A stretch of 64,000 bases of DNA from Prunus persica. Lineage: Eukaryota > Streptophyta > Magnoliopsida > Rosales > Rosaceae. A program made the translations under genes and the position numbers. How positions within the stretch are numbered: the first letter of the stretch is position 1; every line of letters begins with the position of its first letter. The stretch is taken from contig NC_034016.1 in assembly GCF_000346465.2 (NCBI RefSeq), positions 7,403,814 through 7,467,813 of the forward strand, in the 5' to 3' direction. The notes below the pieces were generated by a model that ran no database searches, was not told the DNA's origin, and saw nothing but the letters and a program-made list of their open reading frames with translations. This document shows, piece after piece, positions 24,863-37,047 of the stretch.

Positions 24863-27800
24863 ATTGAAATTGCAAAGAATCAAATTCAAGACTTCGTACT
24901 TGGATACCATGATAAATTTAACTATTTTTATAATTATTTCCAAAAGCTAAAGCTATTCGGATGTTGCACAACAATTATTTCTCTAAGATACTGGCTTCAC
25001 CGACCAAACCAACTGCATTTTCACATCCTAATAAGTTGTATATTAAACTATACCAAGGATTTAAAAAGAGGAAAATAAGTAAATCCCAAGGATAGTTCTG
25101 AATTTACCAACCTGTATATTTAAATAGTGCCAAACCGGGTCTGACTCAGGCTCCAGCTCCAATAACAGCCTCACTGTGTTTTCAACCTACATTAAGCATA
25201 AAATCGTTAATGTAGAAAACTATTAAAGCAAAAAAAATAATAATTGCCATTTCCTACAAGCATGAAATCAATACATTGGTAATACAAGACACGATCAGTC
25301 TCAAGCCATAACTCACATTAATGCAAGTGTATCATCTTGTTTAGCAAAATCACACTATAACCTCTCGACTAAGTCATAGGTGGAGATGGGGTTTATTCCC
25401 TACTATGTAATGGAATCTTCCTCAATACTACTCATAAAAGCATCTCCTATTAAGTTTTACTAATGCCTTCAAGAACAGGATAGCTCAAAGATAACTGAGA
25501 TCCTCTACCCTGAACTTGGATACCCTTAAAGACTCCACTCCAGATCTATTAACTAATATGGTTACCAAAAAAAACACCATCATTCAGAAGATCTGAAAAT
25601 GTTCAGCTATAAATAAAAGAAAGAACCAACTTAGCAACCCTACAAAGATTTTTATTCAATCACCGGTTAACTATCACGTGTGCTTTATTTGGCAATGACT
25701 TTTTTATTTGCAATAAATTTATTACTTTTATCGAATTAAAGTGGACCATGGAAAGAAAAAGAAAAGAAAAAAACCCCTGAGAAATGGTAATATGGTCAGA
25801 ACCTGTATTTTGGAATTAACCACTGCAAAATAAGAAACTGAGGACAGAACACCACATGCTACTTTCATTATTATTAAGATTATTGAAGAAAGAAAGAGAA
25901 TGGTGGCCCCTTTCGCCCAGGGGGCATCGTAGGAGAACAATGTCGGGGGCAGGTGAGAACCTTCTAAAGATTAAAACATTACCAATATCTAAATAATGAG
26001 CTTACATTTGTTAAATCTATTTGTGGATCTTCCATAGACTTGTAAAGCATGCCTTTAAACTCATGCATCACTTTCTCAACCTCTTCGAGAACACGTTTCA
26101 GTATGCCCACCTGCAATTGAATAATAGAAAAAGTAAATAGAAGATTAGCTGCCTTCTGTACAAACATAATATACCGGACAATGGAAAGAGGATCAAAATT
26201 CTTTGCCTTTGAAAATTGATGTCAACAATTAAACCATCCACACAATAAAACTACAACATAAATGCGATATATTTCATAAATTAAAGAATAAAATAGCAAA
26301 TAATGAATCATGATAAGCAATTAGAAGGAATCAAATTAGTTGATGCGTAGATACAGCTCATGTGATTTGAAACTATCCAATTTTACCGCAAAAGAAAGTT
26401 AAAACTAATACAGATTGTTTTATACATGAGAAGGCAGAGCAATCGACTTGGCCTTCTTGTACTCCCTAACTGCCAAGTCATATTCTCCCTTGCTTATGCT
26501 ACCACGAATTGTACTGGGCAAGTTGAACAATGTCCGGAACCTCTGTAGCATTCCTTGGACGGACCTGATCTTCTCAGCTTGAGCCTAGAATCAGTCAGAA
26601 ACTAGATGAAACTTATATCATCCCAGTTGCATAAACAGACATAAACCTCGAACCACATCGAAAACTTAAGTCTGACCAACCTGTCTCTCAAATAGAGGCT
26701 GGAATGCCCGATTAGCCAACGAACTCACTCCTTGCATACAATTAAACAAATGAGAAGTGCCTGAACCTTCAGGGTCTTCTTCAATCCGTTTCAACTTTGA
26801 CTCAATATCTGTGCAAGAATCAATATCTTCAGCATCAAAAATCAAGAAGCACCCAACAAGCAGCTATGATTGCAATGAACTACTAAAATTTTATACAAAA
26901 GGAAGAAATAAAGAAAGGCATTGAGAAGTTGACTATTCATCCAATAGAACAAATCTCACAAGCGAATATTAAACAGAAAAGTAAACCAACTGCCTTTTAT
27001 TGATGTGCTTTCCACAAGGGTGCTCCAGATAACAAATTCGTAGTATGCGAGCACATAAGTATTTTGATCGCCGAAGCTATTACATCCCTCAAATAAATAG
27101 GACTGCAGATATGCTGGTTGAAAGTCTAATCTTTTCATGTTAAACAAGATGCAGAACTTAAAAGGGGAGAAAAGCAATCCGATGAACAAGATGAACTTTA
27201 AACGGGAGCAAAAGAACGAGAAAGAGTTTAGTCGTTTATGGCTAGGGCTACTAGCGGTGAGAGATTCCACAAGAAGGCAATAGAATAAGACTAAGAGGAT
27301 TGCAGGTGGGGATAATTTTCTTTTTGGTTAATGGACAAAATAGCTGTAAAGATGCAACATTTCTGGGTGTGACAGAAATAGCACGAGCATGTACGAGCAT
27401 CCAATATGGGGTTATGGAGGTAATTGATAGTTAGTTTGATAGATGAGGATTATGATGCCGTCACTGGTCAACCAACCAGAAGTGCACGACAGCACTAATA
27501 ATTTTCAGCTAGATGCTACTGGATAGTTTTCCCAAGACCGTGATGTAGCTAAGAGATGCACACGATGGTGATGGACAAGGGCTTATGTCTAGTTGTCACA
27601 CATGGCACAGGTTCTTGTAATTTCCAACTTCTGAAATGTAAAACATATCTAAAATCAAGCAGCTCTAAAAAAACCCAGAGCTGAATGTAAAGACGATTGT
27701 ATACCATCAATTGTTGTTTTGCAAGAGACAAAGCAGTCAAAATTGTCTTTGACCAATTGTTTTCTCTGCAGAGTTCGTCCTTTAAGATCACTTTTTAGAG

Positions 27801-29248
27801 CCAAAGCACCAGCCTCCAACTCTGCTGCAGCAGTGTCTTGGTGAATCCGCGATATAAAGAGCTTGGCATCAAATTTCTCAGAAAAATATAACAACTTCTC
27901 TGCAAATATCAACATAAAAAAGAAATGAGCAACAACCGTGAATGAAGGAAAAATGAACAAATTCGGGTTATGAGATCAAGGTGTATAAAGTATAACATTC
28001 AAAAAGATTTTCTGAAACTAGAAAGATTTTCTACTGTTCCTACCATTTTTATTAGTACTAGATTTTGTATCTCAAAAAGAAAGAAAATGAAATTTTTTGT
28101 CCAAAGACATAACGACATTTAAGCAATCCAATATTTTGGGAATTGCAGCCTTTTAAACATTTTGATAAGTAGAACCTCAACTCCCAGAGAGGTGTTCATT
28201 TATTATATACACAGACGAGAGAAAAAAAAATAGTCATCTCTAGGTGCTTCCATTTTAATTTTATAAACAAAAGAATAGTATTAAAAAGGGGAGAAAAATA
28301 ACTGCTAGGTGGGGATGAAATTACAGATAATCCAATTCAAGGATTAGTCCTTGTTATGCTACATTACCCCGAAGGTTATTATCCAATTTGTCGTCCTTGG
28401 ATGGCGAATAGTCTGAGGATTCAGTTATCAATCTTAAGGTTTTGTTGTCTATGATCCTGCCAGAAAACACAAATGCAAATGAGACTAAGAGTGAGGCTCA
28501 AGTCCCAAATAAATTTGGAAAAGAAAATAGACAAATCTGAAGATAGAAGCAGATGCTAACCCCAAGCCTAGGGGATCAATACATTCCATGCCCCGAGGGA
28601 AGGACTGTAAATTGTTAAGGCCCTTTCGTACCAAGCCTGCCGACGACACTTTGCGCTCAACCTTTTGGGCCACCGGTGCTGTTCTCGTCTCTCGCATTTC
28701 ACGAACCCTACGAGCAAGCTGCCATACCGCCACACAAACCCAAAAATTGAAAAATCAAGCATTCAATTCTTCAAAATGTGAACATATATGTATATATTTA
28801 CCTCAGCCTCGTCGACGTGCTTCCAGCAGCCAGGCTCACCGCCGTCCCAAGGGTCATCGTCGTCCCGGGCTCCAGCTCTGGCGGTAGCAGCAGAAGCAGC
28901 ACCGCCGCCTCGGAAGCGGACACGCTGCTGATCCCTGGCGGTGGAGTCTTCATCGCCGCTGGAGATGCTGAGCATGTCCACATCGGACTCCTCGTCGTCG
29001 TCCACCACCCGCCGCTTCGGGTTGTTGGCGTTGCTTCTGGTAGTGGTGTTGTTTTTGGGGCTCGGAGAAGCCGCGGCTTTTCGTGGCTGCTGGGACGGAG
29101 GAGGCTGCGGCTGCTGAACGTAATTGGCGACGGGGGCAGTGCGGGAGTTGCTGGAGGGTGGCTTTTTGTAATTCACATCGCGCTGGGCTTGCTCCTTTAG
29201 AGCCATCTGGAGGAGATCGTCCTCGTCTAGGTCGCTGTCGCTTGCCAT
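13678..29248 (-). CDS. SEC5: Exocyst complex component SEC5, 21 coding exons
   Basis: Sec5 is a subunit of the octameric exocyst, which tethers post-Golgi vesicles to the plasma membrane. Coding exons, 5' to 3' on the minus strand: 29248-28802, 28718-28561, 28456-28368, 27899-27705, 26808-26681, 26584-26426, 26110-26006, 25186-25112, 24176-24039, 23946-23755, 22507-22364, 19441-19315, 19237-19027, 17936-17821, 17729-17498, 16854-16761, 15679-15602, 15480-15424, 15143-14994, 14436-14221, 13893-13678. All junctions are GT-AG and in phase, giving 3327 nt (1108 residues), close to Arabidopsis SEC5. The start M-A-S-D-S-D-L-D-E-D-D-L and the end S-R-N-R-R-R match plant SEC5. Residues 1-150 are charged and probably disordered; the conserved Sec5 core starts near residue 232 (F-D-A-K-L-F, K-D-N-F-D-C-F). 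No stop or frameshift is seen. Introns reach 2.9 kb and hold repeats. Confidence 0.95.
14607..14846. repeat. 120-bp tandem duplication in SEC5 intron 19
   Basis: Two nearly identical copies (14607-14726 and 14727-14846), each starting with a T-run plus G-run and containing GGCAGTG-TAACAACTTTCC and ending AATCAGGTGCATT. The homopolymer junctions suggest a slippage or replication origin. Non-coding. Confidence 0.88.
19779..20333. repeat. GGATACG-rich dispersed repeat in SEC5 intron 11 (possible MITE)
   Basis: The left end has GTGTTGCACGGATACCGG, followed by several GATACG/GTACGG units. The right end has the complement of similar units (CCGTATC, CGTATCC), and reads inward as GATGTTGTACGTATGCAC. 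The roughly inverted ends suggest an old TIR element, but the boundaries and target duplication are unclear. Confidence 0.35.
20765..21370 (-). mobile_element. 5'-truncated LINE remnant in SEC5 intron 11
   Basis: A T-run at 20765-20777 is the reverse complement of a poly(A) tail. Upstream on the minus strand, broken frames resemble the C-terminal part of a plant LINE ORF2. These include a C-A-F-C-V-E-K-R-L-S-I-D-H-L-F zinc-finger-RVT-like stretch near 21310-21350 and a later S-L-W-A-S-L-S-K-like tail. There are many stops. Target duplications are not obvious. Confidence 0.5.
21655..22150 (+). repeat. Diverged direct repeats ending in an A-rich tail, SEC5 intron 11
   Basis: Two related blocks (about 21655-21850 and 21905-22080) share TTGTAAAATG, GGCTACAAAAT, ATGTTATT-TTAGGTT, GGGGACT/GGGGGCT, TTGTTCTGTATTGGCT and AGATTTTGT. 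The second block is followed by AATAAAATGTACTTG and an A-rich stretch, like the 3' end of a non-LTR element. No coding potential. Confidence 0.5.
24470..25075. repeat. Repeat-rich part of SEC5 intron 8 with (CT)n tract
   Basis: Contains an AT dinucleotide tract near 24602-24638 and a (CT)n microsatellite at about 24796-24858. Flanking GATCTAAACTGTCAATTAT and ATCCAAACCATCTATTATT segments look like a dispersed repeat. The apparent ORFs here are translations of the microsatellite. Confidence 0.6.
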
Positions 29249-29615
29249 TTTCTGATTCTTCAGAGTCTGATTCTTCTGCTCTCTCTCTCAATTTTTTAAT
29301 TTCGAGTTTGATTTCAATGTGATTTCCTTCATGACAAGTTTCAAGTTTCAACACAGCTTTTAGATCTCAATTCTGAGACTGGAACTCTTTCAAGCTAGCT
29401 AGTAATGAGAATGAATTTTGATCCTTTTTTCTTTCTTTCTTTCTTTCTTTTTTTTTTTTTGTTAAAATAATGAATTTGATCTTTTATACAAAGAAAAGTC
29501 GGAGTTCTGCAAATTGTGGGAGCAGGAAAAAATAAAAATAAAAAAGCTTAATTACATTTTTCATATTATAGTTTTGACTTATTTTTCATTTTGATCCCTG
29601 TCAATGTTTTTGTTT
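29249..29615 (-). promoter_or_regulatory. SEC5 5' flank (leader and proximal promoter)
   Basis: Only about 367 bp separates the SEC5 ATG from the TIR of element X, so the leader and core promoter must lie here, inside X, or both. A CT-rich run just upstream of the ATG (near 29278-29290) resembles a plant 5' leader. A TTTC-repeat plus T-run lies at 29426-29460. No confident TATA box can be singled out in the AT-rich sequence. Confidence 0.5.
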
Positions 29616-29850
29616 GGGGAAATAGCGCTTAATGCCATCATTTTTTTAATTTTAACTGGAAATACCACTTTTTTCCATAAATTTTATAAATATCACCTAT
29701 AAATATATACTTATTGCCCATTTATTGGCCAGATAACACTTTTGGTCAGTTTTTGATTTCTCTCTTGGCTCTCTCTTGGCTCTCTTTCTCAACACTTTTG
29801 GTCAGTTTTGGGTTTTTGTAGTTTGAGTTGGCATTATAATTTAGGTTCGC
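29616..29850 (+). repeat. Left terminal inverted repeat of element X
   Basis: Starts GGGGAAATAGCGCTTAATGCC and ends near TTATAATTTAGGTTCG. It includes CTTATTGCCCATTTATTGGCC and AACACTTTTGGTCAGTTTTG, all present in inverted order at the right end. Confidence 0.82.
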
Positions 29851-30323
29851 TTTTTACATGTGTGTGTTTTAATGGATTGGATCTTCTACCTGTATGTCAA
29901 ATCTCAATCATATTTCTTAGATGAGTTGTGCAATAGTGTTGGTTGAAATTAATATGTTATTTATTCATTGAAAGCATATTGTTTCCCGACGATAAGTACT
30001 TGACCAAATTATAATTTGTTGTAGTTTTAGCTTGACAATTTATGTTTCTTTCTCTTTTTCTTTTCAAATTGCATAAGGAAAATAAAAGCCGAACCCAACT
30101 CATTTCCCTGTCAAGAACAAATTTGAAGTTAACGGTTACACAATGTGTTTTAACTGGTTTGTGCAGGCATTGATGTGCAAGTCATACACTGGCGTTGGAG
30201 ACCATTTTGTGTTATAATATAATGTGTAGACAAGGAGTTTTTTGAGATGCTTTCTAAAGACAAAAGCAAAGCTTCTATTATGAAAATTCTAAGCAAACTT
30301 GCAGCAAACTATATACATCATTG

Positions 30324-30720
30324 ATTATGCTTGTTATTATTAGACCTCAAGAATTAGTAAGGACATCTAAGACATTATGTATTCTTCTTGTGGAGCTGTA
30401 TGTTTCTAATATTTGTGTAATGTACTTGATACTATTTTTGAGGTCATTATTATAATGATATGAAATTTTCATGTATGGTTATTATTTTTTATGTACTATT
30501 TATTATCTGTAGCAACTGAATATTGTAATAGTTCAACAATTAGAACATTATATAATATGGGAAAGAGAGTACAAAGACATCCATAGGGTACTTGTTTATT
30601 GCCATTTTATTGCTTTTTTTTTTATTGCTTTCGCATTGGTTGTCTATTGCCACTTTATTGCTTGTTTATTGCTTTCATATTGCTTTTGTATTGCATGTCT
30701 ATTGCCACTTTATAATCTAC
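30324..30720 (+). repeat. Inner repeat of X with TTATTGC array
   Basis: 30324-30398 (ATTATGCTTGTTATTATTAG ... TGTGGAGC) matches 32521-32602 in inverted orientation. 30590-30720 is an irregular TTATTGC array. No gene. Confidence 0.65.
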
Positions 30721-31231
30721 ATGACATTATAATGGAGTGGAAGCAACTATGGATATCGTCAAAATTAACCATTCTTACATTGTCATCTTGTATGTTTCAA
30801 AACTGTCGTATACGTGACTGCCGTACCTTGCTCAAGATCCCAAAGTTTTCAAGTAAATTGAACTAAAATTTCATTTAATGTTATCAAAATAATTACATGG
30901 TCTCGTATACAATAATATTCAATACGTGTTTTTTATTTCACATAATCTTAAAAAATGACTAAGTATCTCAAGAATTAACAAATTGAAAACAAAAATCTCC
31001 TATTTAATTGTTGAATTTACATGAAGCATACCTTTTACTCTTGTAGTTGCTCAAGCCAAACCAACCAAAACAAACCCCATAATATGAAACGAAACCAAGC
31101 AAGCCCTCAAGTTAAATTCACAACCTGCAAACATAACCAAAACTGAACCATGCTTAAATTACAACTAGAACATAAAACCTCTAGTGTAAATTCTTTTAGT
31201 TCACAAATATAATCTCCACATCAAAATGAAG

Positions 31232-32226
31232 TTTTTTTTTAGAATGAGAATTCATTCATAAAACCACAGATGTACAAAGAGCGGCATGATATAGTGACCT
31301 CGTTAAAACCTTCCTAGGACAACCTCATGGGACAAATCTCAGAGGAGGAAAGAGTACCACACACGTCATGGACTAACAGGAGAGTCCAATTCAAGTCACT
31401 TTGGACCATTACAATAAAAGAACAAGTCAAAAACAAAATCTAATACAAAGACCGCTGACGAGAACCACAACTAGAGACCAACATAGTAGACCCACATGAA
31501 AGGGCCGTAGAAATCCTAAATAGTAAACTCATAGGAGAGAACCGCAGAACATCCCAACTGTCAAAAGAAGCCTTCTATGAGCAAAATCATAGTCCTTTGA
31601 CACCCATACAAACAATAAGTCATACCGTAGCAGAAATCAAGAGAGAACAAGGAGAACGAACACATAAACCACAGTAAAAAGACCCATGAGAAGTACTCCA
31701 CTTCAACTCAGAACCTAACAAAGAAAACCTCCTATGACCAAGCACTGTTCTTCGATCGGCGCAAAGTAAAGAAGAGCACCACATCCCAACAACTACCACC
31801 AGTATTGCTGCTGCCGCCGTCGTTAAAACAGAGACAAAACATCAGCCACCCGGTATCACAACTCTCCCAAAGAGAGACACAATCCAGCATCACTACTGTC
31901 GTCGCTGTTTTATGATCTGGAAGTCTCTGAAATAAAACAAAGACAATACCAGTCACCTGAAATACTGCAAAAACAACCAAGCAAAACAAACAGATAAACA
32001 TACCTAGATCCAAATAGATCTAGACTATCTAGGGAGGGGAAGGGAAGGAGAAGAGGGGACAAGAGGAAAGGAAAATATGGGAGAAAAATAAGGGGAAATG
32101 AGGAGAGGAAGGGGAAGATGGGCGGAGGGGAGGAGGGGCAGTGGCCACCTTCCCCCCTTAGCTTCCTCGCGGTTGGTTGTCAGCAAGGAGAAAGGGGATT
32201 ATAGTGCGGCTAGGATTTCTTAGTTA
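31232..32226 (-). mobile_element. Probable non-LTR retroelement insertion with poly(A)
   Basis: A T-run at 31232-31240 corresponds to a minus-strand poly(A) tail preceded by TGAATGAATTCTCATTCT. The minus-strand 5' end is pyrimidine-rich (32030-32160) and begins near AATCCTAGCCGCAC. The only long frame (31732-32013, minus) looks like no known protein. It may be an internally deleted LINE or a SINE-like element; no target duplication is clear. Confidence 0.4.
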
Positions 32227-32277
32227 AAAAAATTATTAAGAGGGAAGAGAGTTCACCATGACTAAGAGTGAAGTTAA

Positions 32278-32602
32278 CTGTCTACCACAAAGCAATAAAA
32301 TGGCAACAAAATGACAATAAAATGGAAATAAACAAGCAATAAAAAAACAAATTTGAATTTCAAAGGCCCAAATAATTTCCACTTCTCAGACAACTTAAGA
32401 AGATGACTATTGCATGCTACTAAGTACAAGCTAACTGCAAGCAATGAGTTCACCTACAGCTCATAAAATTGCTATAAGAAGAATACACAAGAACCAATGA
32501 AATAAAGCATCGTGTCATAAGGCTCCACAAAAAGAATACATAATGTCTTAGATGTCCTCACAAATTACTAATTCTTAGGGACTAATAATAACAAGCATAA
32601 GC
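32278..32602 (-). repeat. Inner repeat of X, inverted partner plus GCAATAAAA array
   Basis: 32521-32602 is the inverted partner of 30324-30398. 32278-32345 has GCAATAAAATGGC-type units, the complement of the TTATTGC array. 32380-32480 matches 61682-61780 on the opposite strand (shared AGCATGCAATAGTCATCTTC). Confidence 0.65.
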
Positions 32603-33516
32603 CAAACTTAATTGCTAGTTCTCCTCAAAAGTCATGATCCAAAATCCACTAGCTGACTAGTCTCTCCAATCTACCAAAATATTTCATTCATTTATAGAAT
32701 ATAAGATACTTGATAAAACAAATCAAAAGACACGAAGCTCTCGAAGGCAAATATTTCATTCATTGATAGAATCTAAGATATTTAATGAGTATACTTCCAT
32801 GCAAAGTCATCAATTATTTTCATCAAATGCAGAATGGCATGTCAACCATTGTGCTTTCACCCCACAAATTTGTTAATTTGAAGCACAATGACATCTTCGT
32901 AGATATACACTCTAGCTATGTTCAACTGTATGTGTGTTATGTATAAGCTTTTCATAATTTTTTATCATTTAAAAACTTTTGTTGGTATTGAACTCAAGAC
33001 AACAATGAAAACATTTTGAGGTAGTTTGAACACGTACAACAAAGCAAACTATTACAATTGAAGAACACCTCTTACCCAAGATGTGTGACATAGATATACT
33101 GCTGGCATACAAGACTTTTCAAATTTTAGACGGCCAAAGTTCAAGTGCAAAAGTAGTAAACTGGCATACATTTATGGATCTTGCAGATCAGAAAATACTC
33201 ACCAAGAGTACCTAGTCTTTTAGATTACAAAAACAAAGTTCTTTCTCTCCAAACAAAAATGTCTTAAAACTAAGGAAAGAAGAAAATGGAGTAACAATTT
33301 CATAGTAATCCTTTAAAGAAACAATGAGATTGACAATGATTATGGTTCCAAAACAATACCAGGCATTAGCACATAAATGTTGAGAAAAATACAAAGAGCA
33401 GAGATAGAGAGAGAGAGAGAGAGAGATCGTAAATAATATTTCAACCAAATCACAAGCAGATAAAGAAAAATGATATCAACATATATTCCTATTAAATTAC
33501 AGTATCATACAATAAA
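32603..33516. other. X-derived AT-rich sequence, no gene
   Basis: Non-coding AT-rich DNA with a short (GA)n at about 33405-33426. It ends in ATAAA, the target duplication of element A, and continues at 45504. Confidence 0.55.
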
Positions 33517-36191
33517 TGACAAGATCCGACCCAAATTCCGCTTTGGAATCCTAGCCAGACCCTGTGCGTGTCCGACACCTGGCGGATGTCGGGCACAAAT
33601 GACCTAATTGCCCTTCCCTACAAAGCACGATAAAATAACAAGGTTGACTCCTACTAAAATAAAATCGGCAGAGTCTCCCTTGTAACTGAGTCAATACCAA
33701 AAAATTTACACCTACCAAACAAGCATATATACACAACCAACTGCCAGCATACGTATATATATACATTCTAACAGTTCAATTATAATTCTGGGGCAATTTA
33801 TCAGAGCGACTACTAAGAATTTACAAAAGGAGTCAATTCTTTTACAGAAAAGTCCTACATCAGAAATGAAAGGGCCCGGTGGTGGATCACTGTGCACGCC
33901 TACTGCCTGGGGGCGCAAAATATTAAAAAGGTGAGTGGACCCAAAAACAAAGTTTAGAAAAATACATATGAACATACTAACCCCATTGTAAAAACAGTTA
34001 TACAAACTAATTCATTCTCTTTATTATATTCGTACTGAAATCAATGCACTCATATAATTATACATATATATGTCAATCATACTCATGGTCAACATTAATT
34101 TCTTAAAAGCATTGAAAACAGTTTAAAACTACCACCTAGGTGTACCCCTTATTTCCATCAATTCCTAATATCCGTCAATTCCTCGCATCATCGTGGGTGA
34201 CACGTACTCGTAGGTCTCAGTAACACAAGGTCAGTCCGAGCCACAACTCATAGGATTCAGGGGACCGTAGTCAGCCTGATCCGCATTACTCGCTCCACAC
34301 CAGTTCGAGTACCATAGAACTCGTGGGGCAACTGTCAAGCATGTTGACTAAACCGAAGGCAACCAATAAAATCTGAGGGCAACATTTGATCTGAAGGTAA
34401 CTTATTTACCGAAAGCAACATCTGTATATCTGGGTACCTACGGTGGTTTAGGAAAATATAAAGTTTTTGAAGAAAATCTGCTGAATAACTGAATTTCTGT
34501 AAACTCTAAAACTCTGCTGCCATTTATCTGATAATTAACTAGAATTTCTTTTCCTATATCCTTTAAAGGATATTCCACTCAGCAGCATGCAAAATAAATA
34601 TTTAAAAGCATATAACAGCTTATAAAACACTAATCTTTGAGTAAAACTTATTCGAGATCAAATACTGTAACTAAACTGTTTAAATTCATTTATAAAAACA
34701 AAGAGTCCACTCATTGGTGGTCCGTGCTCGCTGGACCTCTTGAAGGTCCCTCCTGCAGGTCAACTTGTGCCCGGGTGCCTGATTCAATTACCATAATGTT
34801 CTATGAATACAATACTCAATATAGTATTAATTTAAAAACCCTGACCCCTAACTCCTAGAAGTGCATGTGTCAGATTAAAGTTGTTCCTATGCCCATAAAA
34901 GCTTTCCTTCCACTTGGAATAGTTTAGAAGTATCTTGGGACTCAAAAAGCGCTAAAGTCCCAAAAGTCAATCCGGGACCCTGCGGGTCCACGACCTCAAA
35001 ATTATGATCTGGATGTCTCTAAAAGTGTCAATATACCTAGGACACATGTCCTGAGGGTTTGATCTCGATCGGACGGTCGGATTGATCATGATCGTACAAT
35101 CGCATTATTTCTAAAATCCTAACCCTAGGGTTCGCGATTTCGGAGTATCCGGAACTCCGATTCACGATCCGTTGAATCCTAAATGATCTTGAAAATGTCT
35201 AGATTAACATATCTGAAAATGATTACGATCCAACGGCTCAACAGTATTGAACTTGGAAATCGCACAATATGCAAAAATCTGTTTGAGGCTCAAACGGTAT
35301 CCAAATTGAGATCCGCGAATTCCTACGCGCTCGTGACAACACGAGGATCATTCTAGGACTGAAAGTGAGCTCCACTAAATTGCCCACGTGCTGGCAGCGC
35401 GTGGGTGGCTTGATAAATTTCTAGCGGTTGGAAAATCTCCAAACCGCTGGCCCAAACTCATGTTCTAGGTAAAACACCCTATTTGGAACCACTTTTGTTC
35501 TTGGACTTACCCCAAAAACTGGCCGGAAATGGCCGAAATTTCAAACTCAAAACCGGCGAAACTTTGGATCGTGATTTGATCTATCTAGGCTAGAAATCGT
35601 TCCAATCCTACTCAACTAGCAGCTAAGTCGTGAAAAATAGATAAGGATTCATACCTTGATCGTCCGATTTGGTGGCTGGATGACGGAGATCGACGGCCGT
35701 GAATTTTCGAACGAAAACTGGCGGTTTTCGTGGTTTTTCGGCGGGATCACGGCGGTGGCTGGCGTCGAGGTGGGCTGGGATTGACGATGAGGCTTGGCCG
35801 GTCGTTTTGGCTCTGGTCTTACGACTTGGGGTGGTCGGTGACGGAAGTTATGGGGGTTTGAAAATTGGCTGAATGGAGGATGTTGGGAGAGGGAGGGAAG
35901 AGACTGAGGGAGAAGAGAGAGAATGAGGTTTTTCAAGTCTAATTTTTTAAATTACCGTTTTGCCCCTCATAGTATTTTAATAGTATTTTCTTCGTTAAAG
36001 CTCCGATTTGAGCCCACTTCGTGTCTACGAACTCGTTTCGTCGTGCTCTACGCAACGGTGTATGTGGAATTGTCAAATTCCTTCTCGGTCAAAAAGTCAA
36101 CTTTTCTTTAATAAATTATTCTAAGGGTAAAATTGTCTTTTCTTCTTAATAAATTAATAAATATATATTAATTAAGGTTTGGGTTATTACA
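33517..36191 (-). repeat. 3' LTR of element A
   Basis: On the minus strand it runs TGTAATAACCCAAACC to GGATCTTGTCA. It shares with the 42830-45503 LTR a longer GAAGGCAAC-type repeat block (34350-34410) that the solo LTR at 40145 lacks, which supports the pairing. The (−)35649-35936 reading frame inside it is an LTR-leader artefact. Confidence 0.93.
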
Positions 36192-36203
36192 ACCTACCCC
36201 CTT
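36192..36203 (-). other. Polypurine tract of element A
   Basis: Minus-strand AAGGGGGTAGGT directly precedes the 3' LTR, the expected site of plus-strand priming. The repeat GAGGACGAAATT lies just upstream. Confidence 0.85.
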
Positions 36204-36236
36204 ATAAAAATTTCGTCCTCGAAATTTACGTGCCTG

Positions 36237-37047
36237 TCACTCGAAGAGGTATGGGTATTGCTCCTGCATTTGGTCTTCGGGTTCCCATGTAGCCTCTTCC
36301 ACATTATGACTCCTCCATAAAACCTTCACAAGTGGAATCTCTCTCAACCGCAATGCTTACGTCTTCCAATCCAAAATCTGAACTGGTTGCTCTACATAAG
36401 TGAAATCGTCCTCCAATTCTACTGGTTGCTCCTCCTAAACATGAGAAGGGTCGGAAATATACTTTCGAAGCATGGAGACATGGAATACATCGTGCAATCG
36501 TGATAGATCTGCAGGCAAAGCAAGCCTGTAAGCTACTAGACCCACACGCTCTACAATCTCATATGGTCCAATATAGCGAGGGCTTAATTTTTCCCGCTTC
36601 CCAAATCTCACGATACCCTTCTAAGGTGATAATTTCAGAAATACCCAGTCTCCAACTTCAAACTGAAGGTCTTTTCTTCTATTGTTTGCATAACTCTTTT
36701 GTCGGTCCTGGGCTGTCTTGTGTCGTTCTCTAATTATTTTCACTTGTTTCTTTGTCAGTTCAACATCCTCAGATATTTCCAATCTGTGTTCACCCACTTC
36801 ATCCCAATAGAATGGAGTTCTACATTGTTTTCCATACAAGGCATCAAATGGAGACATTCCGATACTCACTTGATAACTGTTATTATAAGCAAACTCCATA
36901 AATGGTAACTTCTCATCCCAGTCACCCCGAAATTGTAGTGCACTCGCTCTCAACATATCTTCCAATGTCTGAATTGTCCTCTCAGACTGACCATCTGTTT
37001 GGGGGTGAAATGCAGTACTAAATTGCAATTGGGTTCCAAAAGCTTCA
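36237..37047 (-). pseudogene. Element A integrase C-terminal part and chromodomain
   Basis: Minus-strand translation from 37028 gives F-S-T-A-F-H-P-Q-T-D-G-Q-S-E-R, the integrase region containing the catalytic Glu. It continues through G-P-Y-E-I-V-E-R-V-G and F-H-V-S-M-L-R to a chromodomain ending V-L-W-R-S-H-N-V-E-E-A-T-W-E and stop at 36237-36239. In-frame stops occur near 36620, 36437 and 36358. Chromodomains of this clade bias insertion toward heterochromatin. The part was cut off from the rest of integrase by the fragment at 37048-38383. Confidence 0.9.

Noticed and set aside
28778..29200. Plus-strand 140-residue reading frame
   Set aside because: It is the antisense shadow of SEC5 exon 1, whose strong GC and codon bias opens the other strand.
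13678..29248. SEC5 as a pseudogene because of its TE-rich introns
   Set aside because: All exon phases close, splice sites are canonical, and both termini match plant SEC5.
31732..32013. 93-residue minus-strand frame
   Set aside because: It lies in the probable non-LTR insertion; Cys/Leu/Phe-rich with no recognisable domain or conserved start.
35649..35936. 95-residue Pro/Ser-rich minus-strand frame
   Set aside because: It is the TC-rich LTR leader of element A; the sibling LTR does not keep the frame open in the same way.
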